A stretch of DNA of 50,038 bases from Methanobacterium sp. UBA353 (GCA_002496805.1 DALO01000015.1:6637-56674), one strand, 5' to 3'; shown: positions 37,975 to 48,205, numbered from the stretch's first letter. Translations and numbers: made by a program. Notes: a model not told the origin generated them from the sequence alone.

Positions 37975-39480
37975 TTGAACTTCCTAATAGCATTAATGGT
38001 TATTGTTCCGATATTATGTGCTTTGTTTTTAAACTTACTCCATAAAAAGGATCGGACTATTAAGGTTGTAACAGTTCTTTTGGCTTTAACCTTACCTGCT
38101 CTGCCTTTACTTGCTAACTATGGTTTGCATTACTTTGGTGGTTATGTTCCTTTAGTAGAAAATCCAACTTTGGCCAATAATTTACCTCCACTGATAACCG
38201 ACACTGCTTTAAACACATTTCACCCGGCTATAACTTACTCATTCCAGAGTGCACAGCAGCTATTTGTGTTTATTTTTGGGTTAGTGGCCCTTTTAGCAAT
38301 TTTTGTCTCAGTATTTGAAACTCGCCGTCCATCTGGAGTATACGCCTATATGATGTTCATGGGAGTTGCAGCAGTAACTGCAGTGATATTAACTGATGAC
38401 ATATTCAACTTGTATGTTTTCTTCGAGATAGCAGCCTTGGCCACAGTGGGAATAGTTCTGGTATCCAATGTAAAAGGTAACTATGAAACAGCCCTCAAAT
38501 ACATGATAATTGGAAGTATAGTAGCACCTTTGCTCTTATTGGGAATAGCTCTTCTTTTAGGAGTAACTGGAAATGTAAACATTACTGATATCATCTATTC
38601 AATTAAAAACGGTCTTGTAGATCCACAAAATCCAGTTATCCTGATGGCATGTGCTTTAATTGTATTCGGATGGTTATATGGATCTGGACTACCACCATTC
38701 CACACTATAAAATCAGCCATCTACAGTAAAGCCCTCCCCAGTGGAGCTGCACTAATGCAAGCCTTTTCTGTTTTCATATTTGTTGCAATGGGAATTATAA
38801 TCCTTAGAATATTTTCATATCTGCCCTTCTCACAATGGGTTATCCTGGGAGTGTCACTAATGGCAATGATTTTAGGCATTACCATGGCTATACTCCAGAC
38901 AGATCTTAAACGAATGATCGGATTTTTAGCAGTGGGAGAACTGGGATACATAGGCATAGGGCTAGGTCTGAGCACTGCTTATGGGATAACAGCAGGACTT
39001 TTCCAGGCAGTTAACGAAGCAATGATAACTGCAATATTATTCCTTGGATTTGGTGTAGTGTTATACCAAACCGGAATCAGTGACACCCGTAAACTTGGTG
39101 GAATGATGGTCAAAACCCCTCTGGTGGCATTCCTGGTGCTTTTAGGAGGATTTGCCATGGCAGGAGTTCCCCTTTTAAACGCTTTCCAGAGTAAACTAAT
39201 GCTAATCCAGGGATCCATAAAGGCGGGTCTTCCAGAATTAGGGGTTATAATGATACTCCTAAGTATTGTGACATTCATGACATTTATGAAGGCTTTCCAT
39301 GCAGTTTACCTTCGACCAATGCCTGATGAACTAGTAATAAAACATGAAAAGATACCAAAAGCAACCATCATAGCCATGCTGGTATTGCTGGGGGTATGTC
39401 TAATATTTGGTTTGTTCCCACAAGTCGCAACCAGTTATCTGCAGCCATTGGCAACTAGCTTAGCAGGAGGTATACTATGA
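37975..39480 (+). CDS. ehbF: Energy-converting hydrogenase B subunit EhbF
   Basis: 501 residues, about 14 membrane helices, of the MrpD/NuoN-type antiporter subunits. Recognisable are MFMGVAAVTAVILTDDIFNL and YVFFEIAALATVGIVLV with the conserved E on helix 5, GLPPFHTIKSAIYSKALPSG with the lysine and histidine of helices 7-8, and QTDLKRMIGFLAVGELGYIG. It is the main ion-translocating subunit. The start is TTG with a strong ribosome binding site that can be sequestered by an upstream hairpin. It overlaps ehbG by 4 bases. Confidence 0.95.
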   Translation: MNFLIALMVIVPILCALFLNLLHKKDRTIKVVTVLLALTLPALPLLANYGLHYFGGYVPLVENPTLANNLPPLITDTALNTFHPAITYSFQSAQQLFVFIFGLVALLAIFVSVFETRRPSGVYAYMMFMGVAAVTAVILTDDIFNLYVFFEIAALATVGIVLVSNVKGNYETALKYMIIGSIVAPLLLLGIALLLGVTGNVNITDIIYSIKNGLVDPQNPVILMACALIVFGWLYGSGLPPFHTIKSAIYSKALPSGAALMQAFSVFIFVAMGIIILRIFSYLPFSQWVILGVSLMAMILGITMAILQTDLKRMIGFLAVGELGYIGIGLGLSTAYGITAGLFQAVNEAMITAILFLGFGVVLYQTGISDTRKLGGMMVKTPLVAFLVLLGGFAMAGVPLLNAFQSKLMLIQGSIKAGLPELGVIMILLSIVTFMTFMKAFHAVYLRPMPDELVIKHEKIPKATIIAMLVLLGVCLIFGLFPQVATSYLQPLATSLAGGIL

Positions 39481-39812
39481 ACCTCTACGACCTAATAGTG
39501 AAAAAAATAAAGGACATTCAGGGAGTTGGAGATGAAAGTCCAGTGACAAACATATCGACTTCATCTATGTTAACTGCAGAAATAACTCTAATTTCATCAA
39601 TACTAGTGGCTCTAATAATGCTCAGACTGGTGAACAAGGTACTGATGATTGTCGCGGTACTAGTTGTTTTATTCACAGTTTTAACAGCAATGCCACTTAT
39701 GCCTAAATTCAAAAAGGAACAGAACGATTCACTGGCATCTATGATGTTTTATATAGTAATAGCACTAGCAATAGTAATTACCCTATTTTACTGGGGGAAT
39801 TTAAATGTCTGA
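39477..39812 (+). CDS. ehbG: Energy-converting hydrogenase B subunit EhbG
   Basis: 111 residues. A hydrophilic N-terminus with IKDIQGVGDESPVTNISTSS is followed by three membrane helices. Identified mostly by position and length between EhbF and EhbH. It overlaps both ehbF (4 bases) and ehbH (8 bases). Confidence 0.88.
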   Translation: MNLYDLIVKKIKDIQGVGDESPVTNISTSSMLTAEITLISSILVALIMLRLVNKVLMIVAVLVVLFTVLTAMPLMPKFKKEQNDSLASMMFYIVIALAIVITLFYWGNLNV

Positions 39813-40083
39813 AGGGATACGAAATATTATCATGGGATTTTCACTGGTTATATCCACAGTAGCCCTATTCCAATCCACATATCAATTTAAACAACTCATC
39901 TACCCAGGTATAAGCTACTTGTATAACTATGTCGGCACTAACATAGCTCCCAATATGGTGACCATAGTCGTGTTTGATTGGAGGGGATACGACACCCTCG
40001 GAGAAGCTCTCATATTAGTAACAGCAGTTATTGCTGTTTTACTGGTATTTGGACGTGGAAGAGCACAATTAGGAGGTAAATAA
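39805..40083 (+). CDS. ehbH: Energy-converting hydrogenase B subunit EhbH
   Basis: 92 residues with two membrane helices and the conserved NMVTIVVFDWRGYDTLGEAL (about 53-72), typical of the N-terminal part of MrpB-like proteins. One base separates it from ehbI. Confidence 0.92.
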   Translation: MSEGIRNIIMGFSLVISTVALFQSTYQFKQLIYPGISYLYNYVGTNIAPNMVTIVVFDWRGYDTLGEALILVTAVIAVLLVFGRGRAQLGGK

Positions 40084-40084
40084 A

Positions 40085-40576
40085 ATGAGTACCATACTCA
40101 AAATATTTGTATTTCCAGCAGCCATGGTGGTCATGTGTCTTGGTGTATTAACCATTCTAGGTGGGCACATTACTCCTGGAGGAGGATTTCAGGGCGGAGC
40201 TATGATTGCAGCAGGACTTATATTTTGTTTAATTGTATATGGTCTCAAAGAAAGCCCATTTAACCTTTCTCATGATTTTCTTTCAGCGATAGAAAGTATT
40301 GGGGCATTAGCATACGTTTTCCTGGGCCTAGCTGGTCTTTTATTTTCAGGATTCTATTTGTACAACCTTGGAGTTGACCTTTACAACATTGTACCTGCAT
40401 CAATACAAGCCATCTTCAATTACTCTGACCCCACAAACGCAGGAATAGTGCCCTACCTAAATTTCGTGGTTGGATTAAAAGTTATGGTGGGGTTATCTGC
40501 AATAGTATATGCATTCCTAGCATTCAGGGAATATGGTGAAGAAGCTGTAGATGAACCAATCGAGGAGATCGAATAA
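40085..40576 (+). CDS. ehbI: Energy-converting hydrogenase B subunit EhbI
   Basis: 163 residues, MrpB (MnhB) type with LTILGGHITPGGGFQGGAMI (about 22-41) as signature and four membrane helices, ending in an acidic tail. It overlaps ehbJ by one base (TAATG). Confidence 0.94.
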   Translation: MSTILKIFVFPAAMVVMCLGVLTILGGHITPGGGFQGGAMIAAGLIFCLIVYGLKESPFNLSHDFLSAIESIGALAYVFLGLAGLLFSGFYLYNLGVDLYNIVPASIQAIFNYSDPTNAGIVPYLNFVVGLKVMVGLSAIVYAFLAFREYGEEAVDEPIEEIE

Positions 40577-40845
40577 TGATAATATATTTTGGACCACTAA
40601 TATTTGGATTCTTACTTGGATTCATCCTGGGCACCAGAATTAGGACAAATCCAGAGAGCGGACTTAAATTTGACGCCTCAGTGTATCTAATTTTCATCAT
40701 AGTTGCCTTTATCATTTCTTACTTACTGGGCCCATTCCCTTACTACGAAGATCTTCCATTAGCAAACGGTTTTTTAGCCGCTGCAATTGGAATCATCATG
40801 GGTAAATTAATATTTGGAAGGGAGAAAATCCCTCAAAAAACATAA
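40576..40845 (+). CDS. ehbJ: Energy-converting hydrogenase B subunit EhbJ
   Basis: 89 residues, three membrane helices, opening IIYFGPLIFGFLLGFILGTR. A small membrane subunit specific to Eha/Ehb-type complexes, assigned by position and length. The 115 bases to ehbK hold an AAAGGAG site with an 11-codon ORF (40898-40933) of doubtful meaning. Confidence 0.9.
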   Translation: MIIYFGPLIFGFLLGFILGTRIRTNPESGLKFDASVYLIFIIVAFIISYLLGPFPYYEDLPLANGFLAAAIGIIMGKLIFGREKIPQKT

Positions 40846-40960
40846 AAATTAACCAAAAAAAATATAACGTAATCTTTAAAGGAGCAAATAAAATATTTAT
40901 GGGATATTTATTCATCCATACACTAAATAACTAAAAAAATAAAGTTGGAAGGTAAAACTC

Positions 40961-42322
40961 ATGTTTTTAACAACCAAGAAATGCAAAGGCAGCGGAGAAT
41001 GCATCCAAGAATGTCCTACAGGGGCTATTCGCATGGTTGAAGGTAAAGCATTCAGTTGCATAACTTGTGGTGCATGCGCCGAAGCATGCCCCAACCGGGC
41101 CATTTCACGCAACAAATACGGAGGATATGTAGTTGACAGGGCAAAATGCAATGCTTGCGGTGTTTGTGAGCTTACCTGTCCTGTAAACAACATCACAATC
41201 GAAGACGGGGTTGTGAAAGGAATATGTGCTCGATGTGGCATATGTGTCCCGGCATGTCCTGAAAAAGCACGAGTAGATGCATACGACCTCATTGAAGACC
41301 GGCAACTCAAATTCCTGGAATCACTGAACTTGACAGTTCAACCACCTATCCGCTCAAAGAAGGTGGATGAAACTGCCGAAAGAACCAGCCTAGTTACTGA
41401 TAGTGATAAATGCACCCTTTGCCGACGTTGTGAATACTACTGTCCCACAGGGGCAATAATTGTTGATGTAGAACCTCAGGGTAAATGTACAGAATGTCGA
41501 ATTTGTGAAGATGTATGCCCTGTTGATGCCATAGAAAACTGCACAATAGATCCTGAAAAATGCACATTATGTCTTAAATGCATGAAAGAATGTCCTAACC
41601 AGGCCATATATGTGGATGATTTCCAAGTTAAGATCAAAAAACTGGATGTTTGGGAAAAAATAGAAGGAAAAATAGTATCTTGTCTAAACTGTGGCCTTTG
41701 TGCTGAAGCTTGTGAAAGCGGAGCACTCAAAATGATCGACGGCCACCTACGCTACGATCCCACTTTATGTGAGGAATGTGAAACCACCGCATGTATCGAA
41801 GATTGTCCAGTGGAAACCTTACGATTATCTGACGAACCAGAAAGAAGAATTAAAGGATTCTGTGTTTCCTGCGGAAAATGTGTCAAGGCATGTGATATCA
41901 ACGAAGCCCGGAGCTTCAAAAATGTCACTTGGGATGGATCTATCTCTGAAGACTGCATTTCATGCGGAATTTGTGCAGAAGTATGTCCAAAAGATGCTAT
42001 CACCCTTCATAGAGGCACTATAGAAGTTGACACTAAAAAGTGTGTCCTATGTGAGAAATGCGCAATTCACTGCCCTACCAATGCCATTCCAACCACAACC
42101 ATGCACAAGAAAGCCATCAAGGAAGGATTCACCTTTGTGCAAGATAAACTGTGCATGAACTGCAAACTATGCGCCAAAATATGTCCAGAAGAAGCCATCA
42201 AAGAGGATGATGATGGTAAAATGGTGGTGGATGATTCTAAGTGCATCTATTGTGGTGCATGTCGTAATGCTTGTCCTGCCAAGGCCATACTATTTGAAAG
42301 GGAATTTGAGGTGGAACCATGA
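40961..42322 (+). CDS. ehbK: Energy-converting hydrogenase B polyferredoxin EhbK
   Basis: A 453-residue polyferredoxin. I count fourteen cysteine motifs of the type CxxCxxCxxxC(P), for example CITCGACAEACP, CNACGVCELTCP, CTLCRRCEYYCP, CVLCEKCAIHCP and CIYCGACRNACP. One is a variant with extra residues (CEECETTACIEDCP), and two end without the proline (CEs and CDi). It can carry up to about fourteen 4Fe-4S clusters and wires electrons from the hydrogenase module. It overlaps ehbL by 4 bases. The many cysteine codons give long spurious frames on the other strand. Confidence 0.95.
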   Translation: MFLTTKKCKGSGECIQECPTGAIRMVEGKAFSCITCGACAEACPNRAISRNKYGGYVVDRAKCNACGVCELTCPVNNITIEDGVVKGICARCGICVPACPEKARVDAYDLIEDRQLKFLESLNLTVQPPIRSKKVDETAERTSLVTDSDKCTLCRRCEYYCPTGAIIVDVEPQGKCTECRICEDVCPVDAIENCTIDPEKCTLCLKCMKECPNQAIYVDDFQVKIKKLDVWEKIEGKIVSCLNCGLCAEACESGALKMIDGHLRYDPTLCEECETTACIEDCPVETLRLSDEPERRIKGFCVSCGKCVKACDINEARSFKNVTWDGSISEDCISCGICAEVCPKDAITLHRGTIEVDTKKCVLCEKCAIHCPTNAIPTTTMHKKAIKEGFTFVQDKLCMNCKLCAKICPEEAIKEDDDGKMVVDDSKCIYCGACRNACPAKAILFEREFEVEP

Positions 42323-42804
42323 AAAATTTAGTCCTTATATTCCTGGAAGGCGCTTACACTAATCTAAAAAGGATATTATTCGCCAGTGACCGGGTAACGG
42401 ACATGGAAGTCCGGAACATGATCCTAGAAGGGAGGGTAACACCCACTGAAAAAGTGGCCAAGGCTTCCTGTATTGGATGCGGAGGATGTAAGAATGTATG
42501 CCCCACTGAAGCCATAGAAATGGTAGACCTAGATGAACCCGTTGAACTAATGGAAGGTCTGGTTAAAACCCAGTTACCAGTACTTCACAGTGAAAAATGT
42601 GTAACATGTTATTATTGTCATGATTTCTGCCCAATTTATGCATTGTTTGGAGAAGCAGGAACCATACATCCCAATGATGTTGGCGAAGTTGACTTAGACA
42701 TATCCGAACTTATGGAAAAGCCTGTAAAAATATCTGAAGATAAGATCGCATACATATCCCAATTTTTAGCTGATAGCACCATTATAAGGAAAAGAAAAGA
42801 TTAG
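42319..42804 (+). CDS. ehbL: Energy-converting hydrogenase B ferredoxin-like EhbL
   Basis: 161 residues with two 4Fe-4S motifs, CIGCGGCKNVCP (about 51-62) and CVTCYYCHDFCP (about 95-106). The N-terminal helix with LVLIFLEGAYTNLKRILFA resembles NuoI-like subunits. It overlaps ehbK by 4 bases, so the two are translationally coupled. A 62-base gap follows before ehbM. Confidence 0.93.
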   Translation: MKNLVLIFLEGAYTNLKRILFASDRVTDMEVRNMILEGRVTPTEKVAKASCIGCGGCKNVCPTEAIEMVDLDEPVELMEGLVKTQLPVLHSEKCVTCYYCHDFCPIYALFGEAGTIHPNDVGEVDLDISELMEKPVKISEDKIAYISQFLADSTIIRKRKD

Positions 42805-42866
42805 GAAAAAAATCTCTGAATGAACATTTTAATTAAAACCATACAAAAATTTTTAAGAGGAATCAT

Positions 42867-43313
42867 ATGAGCCTAAAATCATATTCTAGGGGTCGAGCAG
42901 TACATGTCATGTTAGTGTACACAGGAGGATGCAACGGCTGTGATATAGAAATAGTAAACTGTATACTCTCCCCCAAATTTGATGCCGAACAGTACAAAGT
43001 CTTTTTGACATGGAATCCACGAGAAGCAGATGTCTTGGTGGTCACTGGACCAGTTACCAAATACAATGAACAACCACTACGAGAAATTTACAAAGCCATA
43101 CCTGAACCTAAAGCTGTTGTAGCTGCCGGAGCCTGTGCCCTAATGGGTGGAGTTTATAAGAACTGCCATGGTGATATACCCTCAGAAGAAATTTCAGGAC
43201 CAGTGGACCAAATAATACCAGTTGATGCTAAGGTCCCTGGTTGCGCAGTAAGGCCACAAGATGTAGTGGCAGGATTAGTATCAGCATTACCTCTATTATT
43301 GAATGCCGACTAA
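42867..43313 (+). CDS. ehbM: Energy-converting hydrogenase B small subunit EhbM
   Basis: 148 residues, the NuoB-like small subunit. It has the four cysteines of the proximal 4Fe-4S cluster: VYTGGCNGCDIEIVNCI (about 12-28), AAGACALMGGVYKNC (about 89-103) and VPGCAVRPQDVV (about 129-140). It transfers electrons from the [NiFe] site of EhbN. Confidence 0.96.
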   Translation: MSLKSYSRGRAVHVMLVYTGGCNGCDIEIVNCILSPKFDAEQYKVFLTWNPREADVLVVTGPVTKYNEQPLREIYKAIPEPKAVVAAGACALMGGVYKNCHGDIPSEEISGPVDQIIPVDAKVPGCAVRPQDVVAGLVSALPLLLNAD

Positions 43314-43347
43314 AAAAAATAAAATCAATATCACGAATTTAATAATA

Positions 43348-44497
<1,150 letters not shown>

Positions 44498-44509
44498 GGA
44501 GAATAAACC

Positions 44510-45499
44510 ATGGAACTTACATACCCTTTAATAGCAGTAATAGGCACCTTGGCAACATCTTTCATAGTGAGTCTCTTCTTACCCGGAATTGAAAGAAAAT
44601 TCATTCACGCCCGGATACAACAAAGAGTAGGTCCACCAATTACCAGTCCAGGGATCATGGCACCAATCAAATTCTTCTTTAAACAAACCATAAATCCAGA
44701 ATCTCCAATGCCTAAATTGTACAATGCACTTCCTTTAATCAGTATAATCATAATTATAATCCTTTTATTGGTGTTAATTCCTCAAATGTACTTTTTAGGA
44801 GCTTTAACCAGCATCATTGCAGTTATTGGATTGTTGAAAGTTGAAGAAATAATGTATATGTTCATGGGTAGTTTGTCCAAATCCGTACTCTCAGTACGCA
44901 TGCCATTCCCAGATCGGGCCAAAGGAGCAGCACATCCCAACACTCCCAGAACATTTTTCGAAGAACTGAGCAGTCTCCGGGCATTCAGACTCATTGCTTT
45001 CGGATCATTTCCAATTTACATTGCACTATTCGTGTCAGTGGCCATGACTGGCAGTATTTACTTAACAGATATTGTAGCCTACCAGCAGGCAAACGGGCCA
45101 ATACTATTCACATTGTCCGGAGTTTTGGGGGCAATCGTATTTTTCATCGGATACATGATCCTACTCAACGAGTACCCCTTCGCCATATTGAAGGGCAAAC
45201 CTGATGTTGTGGAAGGACCTTACCTAGAATACGCTGCAAAATACCGGGCATATGTCTATATAACCCGAGGATTCCTCATGTTCACACTGGCCACCTTATT
45301 TGCCACCCTATTTTTGGGAATAGCCCCTAACATATTAAACCCGAATTTCATAATCACATTGGTTGTGGCTCTCATCTTCCCAATGATTATGGCGGTTATG
45401 AGTGCATTTTCCCCAATATTCACTTACAAACAGTTCTACCCTACAGTTGCCGGTGTATCAATAGTGGGTGTCCTGGCAATAGTAGCAGCTCTACTTTAA
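44510..45499 (+). CDS. ehbO: Energy-converting hydrogenase B subunit EhbO
   Basis: 329 residues with eight membrane helices of the NuoH/HyfC type. Typical are FLPGIERKFIHARIQQRVGP (about 22-41), PIKFFFKQTINPESPMP (about 51-67), the loop with PNTPRTFFEEL (about 145-155), and KPDVVEGPYLEYAAKYRAY (about 236-254). It joins the hydrophilic hydrogenase module to the ion-translocating arm. Confidence 0.96.
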   Translation: MELTYPLIAVIGTLATSFIVSLFLPGIERKFIHARIQQRVGPPITSPGIMAPIKFFFKQTINPESPMPKLYNALPLISIIIIIILLLVLIPQMYFLGALTSIIAVIGLLKVEEIMYMFMGSLSKSVLSVRMPFPDRAKGAAHPNTPRTFFEELSSLRAFRLIAFGSFPIYIALFVSVAMTGSIYLTDIVAYQQANGPILFTLSGVLGAIVFFIGYMILLNEYPFAILKGKPDVVEGPYLEYAAKYRAYVYITRGFLMFTLATLFATLFLGIAPNILNPNFIITLVVALIFPMIMAVMSAFSPIFTYKQFYPTVAGVSIVGVLAIVAALL

Positions 45500-45537
45500 T
45501 AGATAAAAAAAAGTAGAATAGATATGATGGTGATCAA

Positions 45538-45804
45538 ATGAAAATTGTGATAAGACCCCTACATATAATGAGCTTAGGGGGTTACATTGTTGAAACCGAG
45601 TTTCCTTACAGGAACGTTATCGTGGTAAACCCCACAGAGGAACACATAAAATTAGAAGTACCGGTATTCACTGAAGATTGGATTGAAGAACAAAGTAAAT
45701 TAGGATTAGAACTCATTCCACTTACTGAGGAAGATAACTATCTAAGCAATTTCCGCAAAGCCCAAGCCAAATTAGATAAATTAAAGGCTGAAAAAGGGGT
45801 ATAG
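45538..45804 (+). CDS. ehbP: Energy-converting hydrogenase B subunit EhbP
   Basis: 88 residues, hydrophilic, with the typical start KIVIRPLHIMSLGGYIVETE, FPYRNVIVVNPTEEHIKLE and TEDWIEEQSKLGLELIPLTE. It is a small soluble subunit of unknown role. The ehb run ends here; no ehbQ follows, and the next 780 bases contain only a decayed gene on the other strand. Confidence 0.94.
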   Translation: MKIVIRPLHIMSLGGYIVETEFPYRNVIVVNPTEEHIKLEVPVFTEDWIEEQSKLGLELIPLTEEDNYLSNFRKAQAKLDKLKAEKGV

Positions 45805-45860
45805 GTAGGTATTTAAAAAACATCTTAGTAAATTATCCCTAGCAATTTATCCCTAGTAAC

Positions 45861-46293
45861 TTATCTTTTATCCATATCAAATCTTATTTGGCGACTAACC
45901 CTTAATGCAAGGGCTGCTGTTAAAAGAATTATTGGCAAACCCTGAAATTTTGGGGCCAGAGACAAATCAGCAACTCACAATCCTTTCTGGAAGCCAGAGA
46001 CAGATCAGCAACTCACAATCCTTTCTGGAAGCCAGGACGGTTTCATCTCAACCACATCTTCTTTTCGAAGAGGCACAGTACCGCCCAAATGCCTTCCATT
46101 ATGAACACCCACTCAAGGGTTTGAAAACCCCTGCACCTTCCATAACTTCCCTGGCTTGGTTTATTGCAATATCTAGTCTTTTCTGGTCGTGTTCAGTGGG
46201 TGATTTGTTAATTCCACCATCAGCACCAGTAGAACCTTTTTTTCAGAATCAGCTAATTTTTACCATCAAACCAATCCTATCTTGAATTTTAAC
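45861..46293 (-). pseudogene. GMC oxidoreductase C-terminal remnant
   Basis: On the minus strand, reading from 46293 down, fragments in different frames give GLMVKI, then GADGGINKSPTEHDQKRLDI and a segment ending in EVMEGAGVFKPLSG, then after a shift RHLGGTVPLRKEDVVEMKPS and WLPE, then a VADLSLAPKFQGLP fragment with ILLTAALALRV. These are the last blocks of a FAD-dependent GMC oxidoreductase. Stops and frameshifts interrupt it, and a 38-base tandem duplication lies in the middle. The N-terminal FAD-binding domain is absent. Confidence 0.7.
45955..46030. repeat. Two 38-base tandem copies in GMC remnant
   Basis: The unit beginning GCCAGAGACA occurs at 45955-45992 and 45993-46030 with one difference, and GCCAG begins a third time. 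38 is not a multiple of three, so the duplication by itself breaks the reading frame. It is young compared with the rest of the decay, because the copies are nearly identical. Confidence 0.9.
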
Positions 46294-46583
46294 TTTTTTT
46301 CTTTAATAATATTCCATCTTCGATTATTCAGTTTTACAATCATCTCACAATAGCATGCTTTTGGTTTGGAGAAACTCACCAAGTATGATCTGGTTCTTTT
46401 GAGAGAGTAGGAGAGGACTGAACTGTCTTTGGAACCCTTCTTTCAGAACATCTTTCTGTAAATTACTATTTCCTAAAAGTAAACGTACCTTTTCTTGAAT
46501 ATCTTTCCATTATATTGGGAGTATAGTGGATTATACAGTAGTCATGGTATAGGTTGTAGATCAGTTTCAGTCATCTCTAATTT

Positions 46584-47372
46584 CTATTTATTTTCTTCTT
46601 CTCCAGGTCCCATATCTTTCATCATGAAGAGTATAACTTTTAACAGAACTCCAGATAATGCTTTGGTTAAAAAGCCTATTTTGGCAGGTTGGTAGTACTC
46701 TTTTCCCTGGTAAAACTGGTAGTCGGCAGGCAGATACTCATTCGCATTCTGGGATATAGTTTGGACTATACGAAAACCCATGTAATCTTTTAAACCAACA
46801 CTTTGCTTTTTTTTGTTTGGCGTTTTAAGGGATTTATCAAACTCATGTGCCGATTTTTCCAGGTTTTTGGTATTTTTTTTAATTAAACCATTGGTGGGTG
46901 GCCATGGCGCTTTGGTTAGGCCACATTTACCAGCAACTTTGTATCCCCATGATTCGACCACTGTTTCCATGTAGTTTAGGGTTTCTTTACTTCCCATGCC
47001 TCCAGTTGTGCATAGCAGCATGGCTTTTTTGCCGTGATATTCTGGTCGATGGCAGAGGTATGCTAATCTGTCAATATAGTTTTTTAGGAGTGCACTGACT
47101 GTCATTACGTAAACTGGGGATCCTATCACTAGGCCGTCAGCTTCAAACATTTTTTCTTGTATGATTTCACGGCCATCTTTTAATGGGCAGAATTCAATTC
47201 CATTGGGCACACAGTTAAAGCATCCTGTGCAGGGTTCAAGATTAGCATCTTTGAGGAAAAGGTATTCGAATTTGTAATTTCCTTTCTTTTTCATTTCTTC
47301 TTCTAGTTGGCGAGCGGCTTGGTAAGTGTTTCCCTTTTTTCGGGGGCTTCCTATTATGGTTAAAATTTTCAT
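46584..47372 (-). CDS. NADPH-dependent FMN reductase / iron-sulfur flavoprotein-like
   Basis: 262 residues. The flavodoxin-like domain (1-190) starts ILTIIGSPRKKGNTYQAA (3-20) for FMN phosphate and carries CTGCFNCVPNGIEFC (about 48-62), the compact cysteine motif of iron-sulfur flavoproteins. It also has GLVIGSPVYVMTVSALLKNYID (two parts, about 85-106) and LCTTGGMGSKET. The C-terminal 70 residues are an extra helical part with a hydrophobic end. It is 17 bases behind a TetR gene, likely in one operon, and may reduce a quinone or be part of an oxidative or xenobiotic response. Confidence 0.87.
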   Translation of the reverse strand: MKILTIIGSPRKKGNTYQAARQLEEEMKKKGNYKFEYLFLKDANLEPCTGCFNCVPNGIEFCPLKDGREIIQEKMFEADGLVIGSPVYVMTVSALLKNYIDRLAYLCHRPEYHGKKAMLLCTTGGMGSKETLNYMETVVESWGYKVAGKCGLTKAPWPPTNGLIKKNTKNLEKSAHEFDKSLKTPNKKKQSVGLKDYMGFRIVQTISQNANEYLPADYQFYQGKEYYQPAKIGFLTKALSGVLLKVILFMMKDMGPGEEENK

Positions 47373-47389
47373 ATTTTCAGCTCTTGTTT

Positions 47390-48043
47390 TTATTTTTTTT
47401 CGTTTTTAATGGCTTTTAGGAAGAATTCATTGTGGTCGGTCATTTTATCCAGGGCCAGGTCCATGAATGAATCGAAGTCTTCATCGTACCTGAGGATGTA
47501 GTATTCGAAGAACAGGTAGATGGGGAATGAGAAATATTCTTGGGCTAGTATTTTTGGGTTTAAGGGTTTGATCATCTTTTGGTCTATCATCATCTGGAAA
47601 GTGTCCTCCCAAATTTTCAGTGGAGTTTCTAATAGTTCTTTTTTGAAAAATTCCCTTATTTTTTCATTGTGAAATGTTTCAATGGATACTAAACGCCATA
47701 TTTTCTCCATTTTGGGGGTGGTTATTTGTTCAAGGTACATTCGGGTTCCTTGTTGTAAATAAATTTCAGGGTCCTCAAGGTCCGGTTCTATTACTTGTGT
47801 TCCTTTTTCCTCAGAAATCTCACCGCCATGGAGTTCTAACATGAAATAATCTATTATGGCATCTAAAATGGCTTCTTTATTTTTATAATGATTGTAAATT
47901 GAACTTTCACGTATTCCAACTTCTTGAGCTATTTTTCGCACAGAAACAGCGTTGAAACCCTTCTCTGAGAATAGATCAAGGGCCACATCAAAGATTCTTT
48001 CTTTAGTTGTTTTGGATTTTTCATCAGTTTTTTTATTCTTCAT
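47390..48043 (-). CDS. TetR-family transcriptional regulator
   Basis: About 217 residues. The HTH domain at residues 12-60 reads TTKERIFDVALDLFSEKGFN, VRKIAQEVGIRESSIYNHYK and NKEAILDAII; the rest is the helical ligand-binding domain. An upstream ATG at 48085 would extend the start by 14 residues of low similarity; 48043 is preferred. It is cotranscribed with the flavoprotein. Three copies of AACTAACGTTCG lie upstream in its promoter and probably are its operators. Confidence 0.88.
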   Translation of the reverse strand: MKNKKTDEKSKTTKERIFDVALDLFSEKGFNAVSVRKIAQEVGIRESSIYNHYKNKEAILDAIIDYFMLELHGGEISEEKGTQVIEPDLEDPEIYLQQGTRMYLEQITTPKMEKIWRLVSIETFHNEKIREFFKKELLETPLKIWEDTFQMMIDQKMIKPLNPKILAQEYFSFPIYLFFEYYILRYDEDFDSFMDLALDKMTDHNEFFLKAIKNEKK

Positions 48044-48061
48044 GGCAGTGCACCGATTGTT

Positions 48062-48205
48062 AACTAACGTTCGGTAATAGTCCACTTGGCAAACTTAACT
48101 TTTAAAATGTACATTTCTGTACATTAAAAGTGGATATTTAACTAACGTTCGTTCGCTTCATAGGATAAGTTTACTATCATCTTATATAAAACTAACGTTC
48201 GTTCG
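48062..48205. promoter_or_regulatory. Three operator-like repeats before tetR
   Basis: AACTAACGTTCG occurs at 48062-48073 (followed by G), 48140-48155 (as AACTAACGTTCGTTCG) and 48190-48205 (the same 16 bases). The last two are identical and 50 bases apart. The AACGTT centre is palindromic. They cover the promoter of the TetR/flavoprotein operon. Confidence 0.7.

Noticed and set aside
41105..42003. Long minus-strand reading frames opposite ehbK
   Set aside because: They arise from the high and regular cysteine/proline codon content of the polyferredoxin; they have no homology and no ribosome binding sites.
46310..46500. A 54-codon open stretch on the minus strand (KDIQEKVRLLLGNSNLQK...)
   Set aside because: It has no start codon with a ribosome binding site, ends in a stop soon after and could not be connected to any family; it may be further debris beside the GMC remnant.
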